64,000 bases of DNA from Magnolia sinica (lineage: Eukaryota; Streptophyta; Magnoliopsida; Magnoliales; Magnoliaceae), in NCBI RefSeq assembly GCF_029962835.1, contig NC_080577.1, positions 30,362,501-30,426,500 of the forward strand, written 5' to 3'. The first letter of the stretch is position 1; each line of letters opens with the position of its first letter. Positions 53,430 through 64,000 of this stretch are shown one piece after another. The notes under the pieces were generated by a model. That model searched no databases. It was not told the DNA's origin and saw nothing but the letters and a program-made list of their open reading frames with translations. A program made the translations under genes and the position numbers.

Positions 53430-54760
53430 ATAAGCCACACTACGTAATTTTAGCGGATTTGGGCATGCATGATGATTTTATATAGTGTGACCCACCCGAG
53501 TTTTAGGACCTGCCTGATTTTTGTCCCCACTGTTTTCGGTGGTGGGGCCACTTGAGATTTGGATCTGACTCGTTCTTTTGATCATCCCATAAAATGATCT
53601 CTCCAAATGAATGGACGGTGTTGATATAATACATACATCATGGTGGGGCACACAGATCTGACTCCTTTCTTGGATCAACTATTAAAATAATCCGTTTAAA
53701 TGAATGGACGAAGTGGATAAATAACATACATCACAGTGTGCCCCACAAGACTTAAAAACTAGGAGATGGATTGGCTACTCCCCCTGACACCAGCCTCGTG
53801 GCTGGTGGTCGGTGCTCTGTGGGGCCCACCATGATGTATGTGTTTCATCCATTCCATTCATCCATTTTTACAGATCATTTTAGTAATTTACAAAAAAATA
53901 AAATTATGGATTAGATGCCAAATAAACAGTCCAGTGGGCCTTACCGAGGATTTTAATGATGGATATCCAATCACTATTGTTTTCATGTGGTGTGGTCCAC
54001 CTGATATTTATATACCTCTCATTTTTAGGCCCCACCATGATGTATGTTTTATATCCACACCTTCCATCATCATTTTAGGGCAATATCTAAAGAACGAGTT
54101 AAATCATTACTATGAGCCCAAGGAAGGTATCAACGGTGGAAATCATTATTCCACACTATTTTTTATGGCATGGTCCACTTGAGTTTTGGATTTACTGAAA
54201 ATTCGGGATCAACCCACACTGTTCATCCATTTTTCGAGATCATTTTAGAGAACTATCCAAAAAATCATTCATATCCAAAGATTAATTAAATGAACCACAC
54301 CACAAATAAGAGGAACAAATTGGCTGCTCCCCCTGACACCATCCAATGGCTTGTGGTTGGTGCTCTATGGACCCCACCATGACGCATGTGTTTAATCCAT
54401 GCCATCCATCTATTTTAAAAAAATCATCTTATGGCATGAGACAAAAAATGAGGCATATCCCAATATGAAATGGACCACATTAACAAGAAATAGTGTTGAA
54501 TGATCGTCAACCATTTAAAACATTTTGGGGGCCATAAAAGTCTTGAATCGAGATGATCTTTGTTTTTCCCCTTTATCTAGGCCTGTATGACCTAATCAAC
54601 AGATGTATGTGGGCCCTACTATGATGTATGTGTTTCATCCATGCCGTCCATCTATTTTTTAGATCATTTTATGATATGAGAGAAAAAGTGAGTGAGGTAT
54701 ATCTAAATCTTAAGTGGACCACATTAGAGGAAAAAGTGTTGGATGAACATTGACCATTAA
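53430..54760. repeat. cluster of foldback-family elements
   Basis: Three or more partial elements are adjacent or nested. The first (53480-53740) has the right-arm phrase 'ATACATACATCATGGTGGGG'. The second (from 53765) begins 'GGATTGGCTACTCCCCCTGA' and has 'GGGGCCCACCATGATGTATG'. The third (from 54310) begins 'TTGGCTGCTCCCCCTGACAC'. A further left-arm phrase lies at 54620. They share the start of the 19.2-kb element. No gene is present. Confidence 0.7.
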
Positions 54761-54761
54761 A

Positions 54762-56722
54762 CTTATAACCTAAACCTATTCTCTAATCCCTAAACCTAAA
54801 CCTAAACCTATTCTCAAATCCCAAAACCTATAACCTAAACCTTAATGTATTCTCAAATGCCTAAACCTAAACCTACACCTAATCCTAATCTCAACTCCCT
54901 AGCCTAAACCTAAACCTAAACTTGAAAACCTAAACCTAAACCCGGTCCCGAACCCGAACCCGATTTCCTAAACCTAAACCTTGACCTATTCTCATTTCCC
55001 TAAAGCTATAACCTATAACCTAACCTAAACCTATAACTATAACCTAAACCTAAACCTATAACCTTAAGCCTAACATATAACCTTAACCTAAACCTAAACC
55101 TATTCTCAAATCCCTAAACCTAAACCTAAACCTATAACCTAAACCTATTCTCAAATCCCAAAACCTATAACTATAACCTAAACCTAAACCTATAACCTAT
55201 AACCTAACCTAAACCTAAACCTAAACCTATAACCTTAACCTTAACATATAACCTTAACCTAAACCTATAACTATAACCCAAACCTATTCTCAAATCCCTA
55301 AACCTAAACCTAAACCTATAACCTATACCTATTTTCAAATCCCTAAACCTAAACCTAAACCTTAATGTATTCTCAAATGCCTAAACTTAAACCTACACCT
55401 AATCCTAATCTCAACTCCCTAGCCTAAACCTAAACCTAAACCTTAATGTATTCTCAAATGCCTAAACTTAAACCTACACCTAATCCTAATCTCAACTCCC
55501 TAGCCTAAACCTAAACCTAAACTTAAAAACCCAAACCTAAACCCGGTCCCGAACCCGAACCCAATTTCCTAAACCTAAACCTTGACCTATTCTCAATTCC
55601 CTAAAGTTATAACCTATAACTTAACCTAAACCTATAACTATAACCCAAACCTATTCTCAAATCCCTAAACCTAAACCTAAACCTATAACCTATACCTATT
55701 CTCAAATCCCTAAACCTAATCCTAATCTCAACTCCCTAGCCTAAACCTAAACCTAAACTTGAAAACCCAAACCTAAACCCGGTCCCGAACCCGAACCCGA
55801 TTTCCTAAACCGAAACCTCGACCTATTCTTAATGCCCTAAAGCTATAACCTATAACCTAACCTAAACTTATACTTATAACCTAAACCTATTCTCAAATCC
55901 TAAAACCTATAAGTATAACCTAAACCTTAACCAAAAACCTATAACATAGCCTAAACCTAAACCTATAAACTTAACCTAAACCTAAACCTATAAACTTAAC
56001 GTAAACCTAAACCTATAACCTTAACCTTAACATATAACCTTAACTTAAACCTAAACTTATAACCTAAACCTATTCTCTAATCCCTAAACCTAAACCTAAA
56101 CCTATAACCTAAACCTATTCTCAAATCCCAAAACCTATAACCTAAACCTTAATGTATTCTCAAATGCCTAAACCTAAACCTACACCTAATCCTAATCCCA
56201 ACTCCCTAGCCTAAACCTAAACCTAAACTTGAACACCCAAACCTAAACCCGGTCCCGAACCCGAACCCGATTTCTTAAACCTAAACCTATAACTATAACC
56301 AATTCCCTAAAGCTATAACATATAACCTAATCTAAACCTATACTTATAACCTAAACCTATTCTCAAATCCCAAAACCTATAACTGTAACCTAAACATATA
56401 CCTATAACCTTAACCTAAACCTAAACCTATAACCTAAACCTATTCTCAAATCTCTAAACCTAAACCTAAACCTATTCTCAAATCCTTAAACCTAAACCTA
56501 AACCTTAATGTATTCTCAAATACTAAACCTAAACCTAAACCTATAACCTATAACCTATAATCTATAACCTAAACTCAAATCCCTAAACCTAAACCTACAC
56601 CTAATCCTAATCTCAACTCCAATTCCCTAAACTTAAACCTAAACTTATACCTAGTCTTTATTCCCTAAACCTAAACATATAACCTAAACCTATAACCTAG
56701 CCTAATCTTAAAGCTATTTCTG
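54762..56722. repeat. telomere-like AAACCT array with higher-order structure
   Basis: About 1.96 kb of AAACCT (complement AGGTTT) hexamers is mixed with ATAACCT variants and spacer words 'ATTCTCAAATCCCT' and 'AATGTATTCTCAAATGCC'. A conspicuous block 'CCCGGTCCCGAACCCGAACC' recurs at about 54941, 55542, 55777 and 56247. Longer runs between these blocks repeat almost verbatim, so a higher-order unit has been amplified. The canonical plant telomere heptamer AAACCCT is rare here. The array ends about 30 bp before the CACTA transposase start. Confidence 0.93.
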
Positions 56723-56752
56723 TAAACTGACTTTAGTCATTTCATTGTAGAC

Positions 56753-59700
56753 ATGGATAAGAGTTGGATGCGAGCTAAGAACAGGTTTGACCCAGAGTAT
56801 AAGCAATGGGTTCAAGAGTTCATGGAATTTGTGCAAAATCAGGCAGATTCAAGGAATAGGATTAGGTGTCCATGTCGAAAATGCAAGAACATGATATATA
56901 AGACTTTAGACAAAGTAGAGGATGATTTGTTCATAGTTGGGATTGACCAGGGTTACACTTGGTGGATCTATCATGGTGAAGATATGACCCATAGAGTTGA
57001 GCCCTCCAAAGTCCTTGCTGACCCAATTGTGCCGGATGACGAGGATGAAGACGTTGACGAAATGCAAGATATCATAAGGGATGTGTTCAGGGGAACAGCT
57101 GTGGATATTGATTTTGCAGCGACAAGCAGTAGCCAAGATATTCCTCCAATGGGTGATGTCGAATCAGAAAAGTTTAGTAGGTTGTTGAGGGAGGCAGAAC
57201 GTTCACTTTATCCGGGGTGTCAGAACTTCTCCAAGTTGAATTTTCTTATAAAGTTACTTCATTTGAAGACAATAAATCGTTGGAGTGACAAATTGTTTGA
57301 CATGTTGCTTGAGTTGTTGAAAGAAGCATTACCGGACGGTGAGACATTGCTAAAGTCTCATTACGAGGTAAAAACATTGATGCGAGACTTGGGCCTTGGT
57401 TATGAACTCATACATGCATGTATAAATGATTGTTTATTATATTGGAAAAAGCACGATAAGGCTAAAGCGTGTCAAGAATGTGGAAAGTCTAGGTGGAAGA
57501 ATGACAGAGGCAGGGGTAAGAAAATCCCACGAAAGGTGTTAAGGTACTTCCCATTGAAACCCAGATTGTAAAGATTGTTTATGTCTCGTAAGACGGCTGA
57601 AGATATGTGGTGGCATAAGGAGAAACGCGTTCATGATGATAGTACACTGAGGCACCCTGCGGACGCTGAAGCCTGGTAAAATTTTGACAAGCAACATGAC
57701 TGGTTTACAGAAGATTCTCGCAATGTTCGACTAGGCCTTATAAGTGATGGTTTTAATCCATTTGGTAATATGAGTAGCTCGTACAGTATGTGGTCAGTGG
57801 TACTTGTGCCCTACAATTTACCTCCTTGGTTGTATATGAAGGAGTCATTTTTCATGATGTCATTGCTTATTCCTGGACCCAGGTCACCTGGGAATGACAT
57901 TGATGTGTATTTACGACCGTTAATAGACGAGTTAAATAAGTTGTGGAGTCAAGGTGTACAAACGTATGATACATTTGTAGGACAGACATTTCGATTGCAT
58001 GCAGCGGTCTTGTGGACAATAAATGACTTTCCCGCATATGGAAATTTGTCTGGGTGGTGCACGAAGGGCAAGTTGGCTTGTCCTACATGTGGTATTGAGA
58101 CTTGTTCATTGTCATTGAAGCATGGTAAGAAAACATGTTATATGGGCCATCGTCGCTTCCTTCCGAGCGATCATAGTTGGCGTACGAAGACGATGATCTT
58201 TGATGGCAAATAAGATCATAGGCCACCTCCGAAAGAGCTATCTGGAGAAGATGTGATGCAACAACTGAGTAACATTTGAGAGGTTAGATTTGGTAAAACA
58301 TCGCACTTGAAGAAGAGGAAACGTACAGTATTGGACTATAATTGGAGAAAGAAGAGCATCTTTTTTGAGTTGCCCTATTGGAGTGATCTGAAATTGCGAC
58401 ACAACTTGGATGTCATGCATATTGAGAAAAATATATGTGATAATGTCTTTGGAACATTGATGAACATAGAGAAGAAAACAAAAGACAGTTTTAAGACTTG
58501 ATTGGATCTACAAGAAATGGGTTTACGGAAAGAGTTGCACTTGCAACCACATGGAAATTCGTATACTATACTAGCAGTCTGCTACACGTTGAAAAAACTA
58601 GAGAGAAAGCGTTTATGTGAATGGTTGAGATCGGTGAAGTTTTCCGATGGGTGTGCGTCAAACATATCTCGACACATAAACGTTACGGATTGTAAGGTAA
58701 CAGGAATGAAAAGTCATGATTGTCACGTCCTTCTGCAACGCCTACTGCCGGTTGCGATTCGTGGATTCTTGAGCAAGGATATCAGTGCGGTACTGATTGA
58801 GTTGGGATATTCTTTAAGGATTTGTGTTCGAGATCGTTGAATGTAGATGTTATTAAACGATTGGAGAGGGACATTGCCATAATCCTTTGCAAACTTGAAA
58901 GAATATTTCCACCTGCATTTTTCGATGTCATGGTACACCTAGCGATTCACTTACCGCACGAGGCGAAGCTTGTAGGCCCAATACAATATCGTTAGATGTA
59001 TCCAATCGAAAGGTGGTACCAATATGTTAAAATTTTTATTCATTCTATAAACTACATATATCCATATTTTCATACGTATAACATAGTGGTTTTGTGTATA
59101 GATACCTTCACACACTGAAACGATTTGTGAGGAATAAGGCACGACCGGAGGAGTCGATAGCTGAAGCGTACATTGATAATGAGTGCCTTACATTTTGCTC
59201 CATGTATCTTCATGGCATAGAGACTAGATTCAACCGAGAAGATCGGAATGCCAATAAAGGGCAGGAGCATGAACAAGGACCCATATCTGTATTTGCACAT
59301 AACGTTCGTCCTTTAGGATCCCCGATGTTTCAGGATATGGACCTTGGGGATCTAGCAAAGGTGCGGTGGTATGTGTTGCATAATTGTGAAGAAATAGAGT
59401 CGTACTTGGAGTAAGTCTTCCCTCGATTATTATTTTCTCTACATACGATAATCTTAATGTTTTTTGCTGATGACGTGCCATTTATGTGTAGCGAACACAT
59501 AGACGAGATGAAGTCTAAATTTTTCACAAATTATGATCGAATGCATCAGGATCATTTTCCAGAATGGTTTGCCAACCGTGTAAGATTTCACATTGTATCT
59601 CACCACACTTAGCATTTTCGTTGTATTGCACATTATTTTAACTTATGAAAATCTCTAAACAATTATATTCTGTACATGATAATAGATGAAGATGTTGCGC

Positions 59701-60474
59701 ACAAGCAACTCTGCGGATGCGTCTGATGCATTATACTCACTGGCATGTGGCCCTGATAGACGTGTATCTAGATATACAGGTTGTATTGTAAATGGGATTC
59801 GATTCCACACCGAAGAACGTGAGAAGTACAGGACCACACAAAATAGTGGGGTGGTTGTGAAGGGAACAAATGAGGAGGATGAAATTGACTTTTATGGCAT
59901 TTTGACAGATATTATTGAGCTGAGTTATTGTATGAGAAAGCGGGTGTACTTATTTAGATGTGATTGGTGGGACATTAGAAATAAGAAGTTAGGAATACAG
60001 ACTAACAACTACTTTACGAGCGTAAATTTATCTCGGAAGTGGTTTAAGGACGACTCATTTGTCCCCGCCAGCCAAGCCGAACAAGTATTTTATCTCGCTG
60101 ATACCAAGTTAGGCGGCTCTTGGCACGTGGTGCAGAAAATAAAGCCCAAGACCGTATTTGACATTCCTATACCAGAAGTTGAAGATAGCGAGGACAGGAG
60201 AAATGACACGTTTAGGGTTGAAGAAGCATATCAAGAAGACATGCCATCTAGGGATACAAGGACTGATTCAAGTGTTGATATTGATATGGTGCAATTAGAT
60301 AGAGATGATGTACCAACTGATCATGTTGATGCCTTAATAATACGTGATATTGTTACAGATGATAGCGGTTTCATTGATGACGACGTTACGGACAATGAGG
60401 ATGAAATACTGATTAGTGATAGTGATGGTGAAGAAATAACTCTAAGCGATAGTGATACAGATGACGATTATTAA
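56753..60474 (+). pseudogene. CACTA TnpD-like transposase, four exons, disrupted
   Basis: Exons inferred from splice sites and homology are 56753-59012, 59102-59410, 59492-59579 and 59686-60474. Residues 1-75 carry the transposase-associated domain ('CPCRKCKNM', 'YTWWIYHGE'). The Transposase_21 core follows with 'LPPWLYMKESFFMM', 'DEWQ-type' region and 'LRHNLDVMHIEKNIC'. The DUF4218-type part comes next ('KSHDCHVLLQRLLPVAIRG'), and the DUF4216-type part lies in the last exon ('VYLFRCDWWDIRNKK'). The C-terminus is very acidic. In-frame stops lie at 57569, 57677, 58211, 58277, 58499 and 58993, with a frameshift near 58811. Almost all stops are CAA/CGA to TAA/TGA or TGG to TAG changes. The last exon (262 codons) is fully open. 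The intact enzyme cuts and joins CACTA ends. Confidence 0.9.
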
Positions 60475-60589
60475 ATGTATACATGATTTACATGTCATTT
60501 TTCAATTCGAATAATTTATGTATTCCATGTATACGTGAAAATTACAAGTCATGATTAATTCTTTTTATTGACTTGTTTATAATCCACAT

Positions 60590-61000
60590 TTGCAATTGAG
60601 TCAATTTCTGATCATGTCCTCCTTAAACCGGAGCGTAGCAGAATCATGCAACATACTTCATCAGCTGTTGCAGATGGATGTTTCGGTCTTATCTTCTTCT
60701 GGTAGGGCCATAGAGATACCCAGTCTGGTCGATGAGTGTAGAGTGGAATATATCGACGATGACTCAGATGAAAGATTATGCTATCTTAAAGAAATTTCAG
60801 GGCTGATGGAGATATATAACCGCGGAAAACGAGATATAGAAGATGCCACTCTGTCACTTGCACATCTGAATGGAGTCCCAAGAGACCAGATATCTCCTAT
60901 TGTGACTGGCATGTTGGCTGTAAATATGTCGAGTGCTTCGCACGAAATGACATATGCTTCTGAAGTATACGATAGCTTACGCAGGGAGTACTTCGGATAG
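60590..61000 (+). CDS. intact small ORF of unknown function within the CACTA element
   Basis: A 136-codon frame lies 115 bp after the TnpD-like stop. A likelier start is the internal Met at 60614 ('MSSLNRSVAESCNILHQLL'), which would give 128 residues. The sequence is mixed helical, with 'DEERLCYL'-like acidic and 'GLMEIYNRGKRDIED' stretches, and has no membrane segment or zinc motif. It is unbroken although both neighbouring transposase genes are broken. I do not recognise a family. It might be an extra exon or accessory protein of this CACTA lineage, and could still be a chance frame. Confidence 0.5.
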   Translation: MQLSQFLIMSSLNRSVAESCNILHQLLQMDVSVLSSSGRAIEIPSLVDECRVEYIDDDSDERLCYLKEISGLMEIYNRGKRDIEDATLSLAHLNGVPRDQISPIVTGMLAVNMSSASHEMTYASEVYDSLRREYFG

Positions 61001-61275
61001 TTTACCTCAAAGTTGTTTCGTATTATAACGAAATATGTGTATTTAATATAAAATGACAATGTATAATGCAATTGTCAATGATTTTAAATTAAAGTTTACA
61101 GTTTTATTATATTCTGCTTGCATTATAGTGTAATGGTCTAATCATATTTTAATCATCTCTCTAAGCATAAACACATGCATTGTACCGTCAACACTACTTG
61201 TACAATATTTTAGTATATTCCACTTGTATTGACATTGTTTAAATTTATAAGTTCATAGCTCGCACATATTCAGTA

Positions 61276-62986
61276 ATGGCACCAGGTGGGAGAGTACGTC
61301 GTTCGCGCAGTGGATCTACCCCTTCTCTCGTGAAGTGACGGAACCAGTATCGCCGTCACATGTTGCATCGCAGGCGTCTGATCCCTCAGTCGCGCATACA
61401 CCGAGCACTGCATGTAAGTCTAGGCATATATTTCTTTTAATGATTTCTGTTTATGTTTAAACTTACATATTTCTTTTGCAACAGCGTCGTCGACCAGCCG
61501 ACGAGGACGTGGACCCACGCGTGGGTTGCTTTTAGAGCGACTTATGCGTGAGGGTAGGGTGACGGTAGAGTTCCCACAGAGCTGCATTAGACCTGTTGGG
61601 AACAATGCCATGTTGTTTACGTCGGAGGTCGGTGTCTTATGCCGATCTCTGATCCCCCCCACTCTCCGTTGGGGGACGTGACAGATGATGTGTGGCAGCT
61701 CATCCGTCAGCGCCTTCAGGTAAATTTTAGTAAATTAAAATTTATTTTATAAAAATTTATTTACAGTTAAGTTATTTTCTTAATAAGTTCAATATCTTAA
61801 TCTATTATTTACGAAACTGTAGGATAAATTTGACTTGAATTTGAGTGTTCCGCACATCTCCCATGCCGTTGACGACATGATGAAGGAGCGGTTCAAGGTT
61901 ACCGCAGTAAGTTATACCGGCAATACAAGCGGTGCATGAGCCACGAGGAGGCCGTACAGTCCGCACCGCTACACGTGACCGATGAGGACTGGCGGATACT
62001 CTACGATAGGTTTTCGTCTGATTCTTTTCAGGTAATATTTACATATTTATGATATCTTAACGTAATAATTAAATTCACAATTAATAACAATGTATTATGA
62101 ATAACGTATTCAGAAGAGGAGCAAAATAAATTCTGACAATAGAGGAAAGTTAGAAGTGAACTACGTAGTTGGTTTAAAGTCATTTGTACGACTTTGTCAT
62201 GACATAGTAAGAAAGTACTAGTAATTATTATGTTTATATATTCTTTTCATGCATTTATATTAATTCTATTGTCTTTTCGATTGCGCAGCGAGATTCTGTC
62301 ACTGGCCAGGAGCCCGGACCAGTAGACTTCTACAAAGGGACTCACTGTCGATAGGCGACAGGATCTTAGGTACATCCTAGAGCCAGCGAGATTTGGGTAA
62401 AGATCCTTACATTGTAAAATTTATTTGCATCAAATTATAATAATTTCATTTATTATAAAAATTCATATGTTTTCATTACAGGAGGAAATGAACACCTTAC
62501 GCAGTCAGCCCACTCCTGATGGTACTCGGCGGAGTGAGCCAGAGATCCTGAGTCAGGTGCTTGGCACCCGTTCTGGATATGTGCGTGGGTTTAGCCATGG
62601 TGTCAAGCTCATGGCACCCGCTAGAGCTACCTCCAGCCGATCCATCGTCGTTGGCGACAACGCCGTACGCCGAACTGATACTGCAGAGAGAGGTTCAACA
62701 GCTACCGGTCATCGTCGATGACATCAAAGATCAGCTGGACAGACAGGGAGGAGCAGGGGAGGCAGAGGGAGGAGCAGGAGAGGAGGATGGAGGAGGAGTT
62801 GGCGAGAGGCAGAGGGAGGAGCAGGAGAGGAGGATAGACGATTAGCTGGCGCGGCAGAGGGAGGAGCAAGAGAGGAGGATGGAGGAGATGCGGGTGGAGC
62901 ATGAGCGACGGATGATGGAGATGTTTCAGATTATTGCTGCACGCTTGTCCACTGATACCTCAGCGCCTCCGCCTTCATCTGTGTGA
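61276..62986 (+). pseudogene. CACTA TnpA-like (Transposase_24 / PttA family) gene, disrupted
   Basis: Pieces in order include 'SRRGRGPTRGLLLERLM' with 'IRPVGNNAMLFTSEVGVL' (from 61487), and 'DKFDLNLSVPHISHAVDDMM' (from 61823). Then come 'KLYRQYKRCMSHEEAV' (from 61911), 'KRSKINSDNRGKLEVN' (from 62115), 'PGPVDFYKGTHC' (near 62320) and 'LGTRSGYVRGFSHGVK' (62560). A charged coiled coil of repeated 'RQREEQERRMEE' follows, with stop at 62984-62986. Introns between pieces have GT-AG ends. Frameshifts near 61330, 61660, 61908 and 62640 and several stops break it. TnpA-type proteins bind subterminal repeats. Confidence 0.85.
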
Positions 62987-63224
62987 TTTTTTTTTTTATA
63001 TTTTTTTATTATGTTAAGTTTTGAATGAATGTGATGCGGATAAGATTGTTTGTGTTTGGATGAATGTAGTTTATGTTTGGGTTTGGGTTAATTTAATTAG
63101 ATGGATGTGAATGTGAATATGATAAAATATATATATAATAGGTGTATATCAGGATGAATATGATGAAATATATTGTTAACAGGTGTATATCAGGAATTTT
63201 GTGTGGAATTTTAAGAGGTATATT

Positions 63225-64000
63225 TTTTTTAAAAAAAAAGACTTTTAGCAACGAAAATTTTCGTAGCTAAAAGTATTGTAATTTATTTTTAGCAGCGAAA
63301 ATATTTGCTGCTAAAAAGGCTTCTAAAGTTTTTTAGCGACGAAACTTTTCGTTGCTAAAGGTGTAACGAATTTTTTGGCAGCGAAAACTTTCGCTGCTAA
63401 AGGTCATGTAAAGGTTTTTTACCGACGAAAATTATCGTTGCTAGAAAGGAACGAATTTTTAGCAGCGAAAATTTTCGCTGCTAAAAGTTTTGTATAGTTT
63501 TTTTTGCGACAAAAATATTCGTCACTAAAAACTGAACTACTTTTAGCAGCGAAAATTTTCGCTGCTAAAAATTCGTTCCTTTTTATCAACGATAATTTTC
63601 GTCGGTAAAAAACCTTTACATGACCTTTAGCAGCGAAACTTTTCGCTGTTAAAAGTCATATAGTTTTTTTTTGTGACGAAAATATTCGTTGCTAAAAACT
63701 GAACTACTTTTAGCAGCGAATATTTTTGCTGTTAAAAGTCTTGTACAGTTTTTTTTTCAACGAAAATTATCGTCGCTAGAAAGGAACGAATTTTTAAGTC
63801 CTGTATAGTTTTTTTTTTGCGACGAAAATATTCGTCGCTAAAAACTGAACTACTTTTAGCAATGAAAATTTTCGCTGCTAAAAGTCTTGTATAGTTTTTT
63901 TTGCGACGAAAATTATCATCTCTAAAAGTAAAGAATTTTTTAGCAGTAGAAATTTTTGTTGCTAAAAGTCATGTATATGTTTTTTGCGACGAAAATATTC
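63225..64000. repeat. CACTA 3' subterminal palindromic repeats
   Basis: At least fourteen short palindromes alternate between two classes: 'TTTAGCAGCGAAAATTTTCG'-type (GCAGCG arms) and 'GCGACGAAAATATTCGTCGC'-type (GCGACG arms). They are spaced about 35-60 bp apart and separated by 'AAAAGTCTTGTATAGTTTTT'-like spacers. The two classes alternate almost strictly. Such repeats are the usual binding sites of TnpA-type proteins. The array continues past the window end. Confidence 0.9.

Larger units (their letters stand above)
56753..64000 (+). mobile_element. CACTA (En/Spm) DNA transposon, decayed, 3' end outside the window
   Basis: Two transposase genes in the usual CACTA order (TnpD-like then TnpA-like), with a small third frame between them, are followed by palindromic subterminal repeats of TTTAGC.GCGAAAA type. 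No 5' CACTA terminus was found upstream. The AAACCT array occupies that position. The 3' terminus would lie beyond base 64000. Multiple stops in both genes show it is not autonomous. Confidence 0.88.

Noticed and set aside
54762-56722. AAACCT array considered as a true chromosome end
   Set aside because: It is degenerate, has spacer words and lacks the AAACCCT heptamer as main unit. Transposon sequence continues on both sides.
63225-64000. Palindromes considered as transcription terminators or microRNA hairpins
   Set aside because: Their number, regular spacing and position after two CACTA transposase genes fit subterminal repeats.

Overview
The window is nuclear DNA from a flowering plant. 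It has GT-AG introns, plant-type retroelements (Copia, Ty3/gypsy, L1-type LINE), a plant CACTA transposon, a tRNA-derived SINE and a plant patellin gene. A foldback repeat family carrying the motif GGCCCACCATGATGTATGTG recurs throughout. I associate that motif with magnoliid-type genomes, but only from memory, so lineage is a weak inference. The only host gene I regard as intact is one patellin (SEC14/CRAL-TRIO plus GOLD) gene. Everything else is mobile-element or pseudogene sequence, which suggests a repeat-rich, possibly pericentromeric neighbourhood.

Layout. 1-4.9 kb: dispersed duplications, foldback elements and a processed pseudogene of ribosomal protein uL2 (RPL8) with a poly(A) remnant. 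4.96-9.24 kb: a minus-strand L1-type LINE with endonuclease, reverse transcriptase and RNase H, full of stops. 9.24-11.51 kb: LTR-like sequence with a TATA box, a purine tract and a minisatellite. 11.5-14.9 kb: the 5' part of a minus-strand Ty3/gypsy element (tRNA-Asp-type PBS, about 2.16 kb LTR) that interrupts a Copia element (14.9-18 kb) inside its RT. 18-20.5 kb: foldback repeats and the patellin upstream region. 20.507-35.299 kb: patellin in four exons. Intron 1 holds a hAT-type MITE with an 8-bp target-site duplication and two SINE copies. Intron 3 (9.7 kb) holds a full-length CRM-like Ty3/gypsy element with 724-bp LTRs and the target-site duplication TAGGC.

36-48 kb: a 233-bp tandem duplication, an old LTR fragment, a second truncated copy of the same gypsy family (37.85-40.67 kb), a TGGGCC-rich minisatellite, a third partial copy (46.49-47.58 kb) ending in a scrap of telomere-like repeat, and four exact-length 172-bp tandem units. 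48-54.7 kb: mostly repeats, plus an orphan SEC22-type SNARE exon with a stop codon. 54.76-56.72 kb: a 2-kb AAACCT-type array with a higher-order structure. 56.75-64 kb: a decayed CACTA transposon with a TnpD-like transposase in four exons, an intact small ORF of unknown function, a TnpA-like second gene and palindromic subterminal repeats running off the window end.

I found no convincing new multi-gene system. The most informative structures are the gypsy element inside the patellin intron, the telomere-like array touching the CACTA transposase, its scrap at a retroelement breakpoint, the 172-bp protein-like tandem repeat, and the unknown third CACTA ORF. All percentages and unit counts were made by eye.
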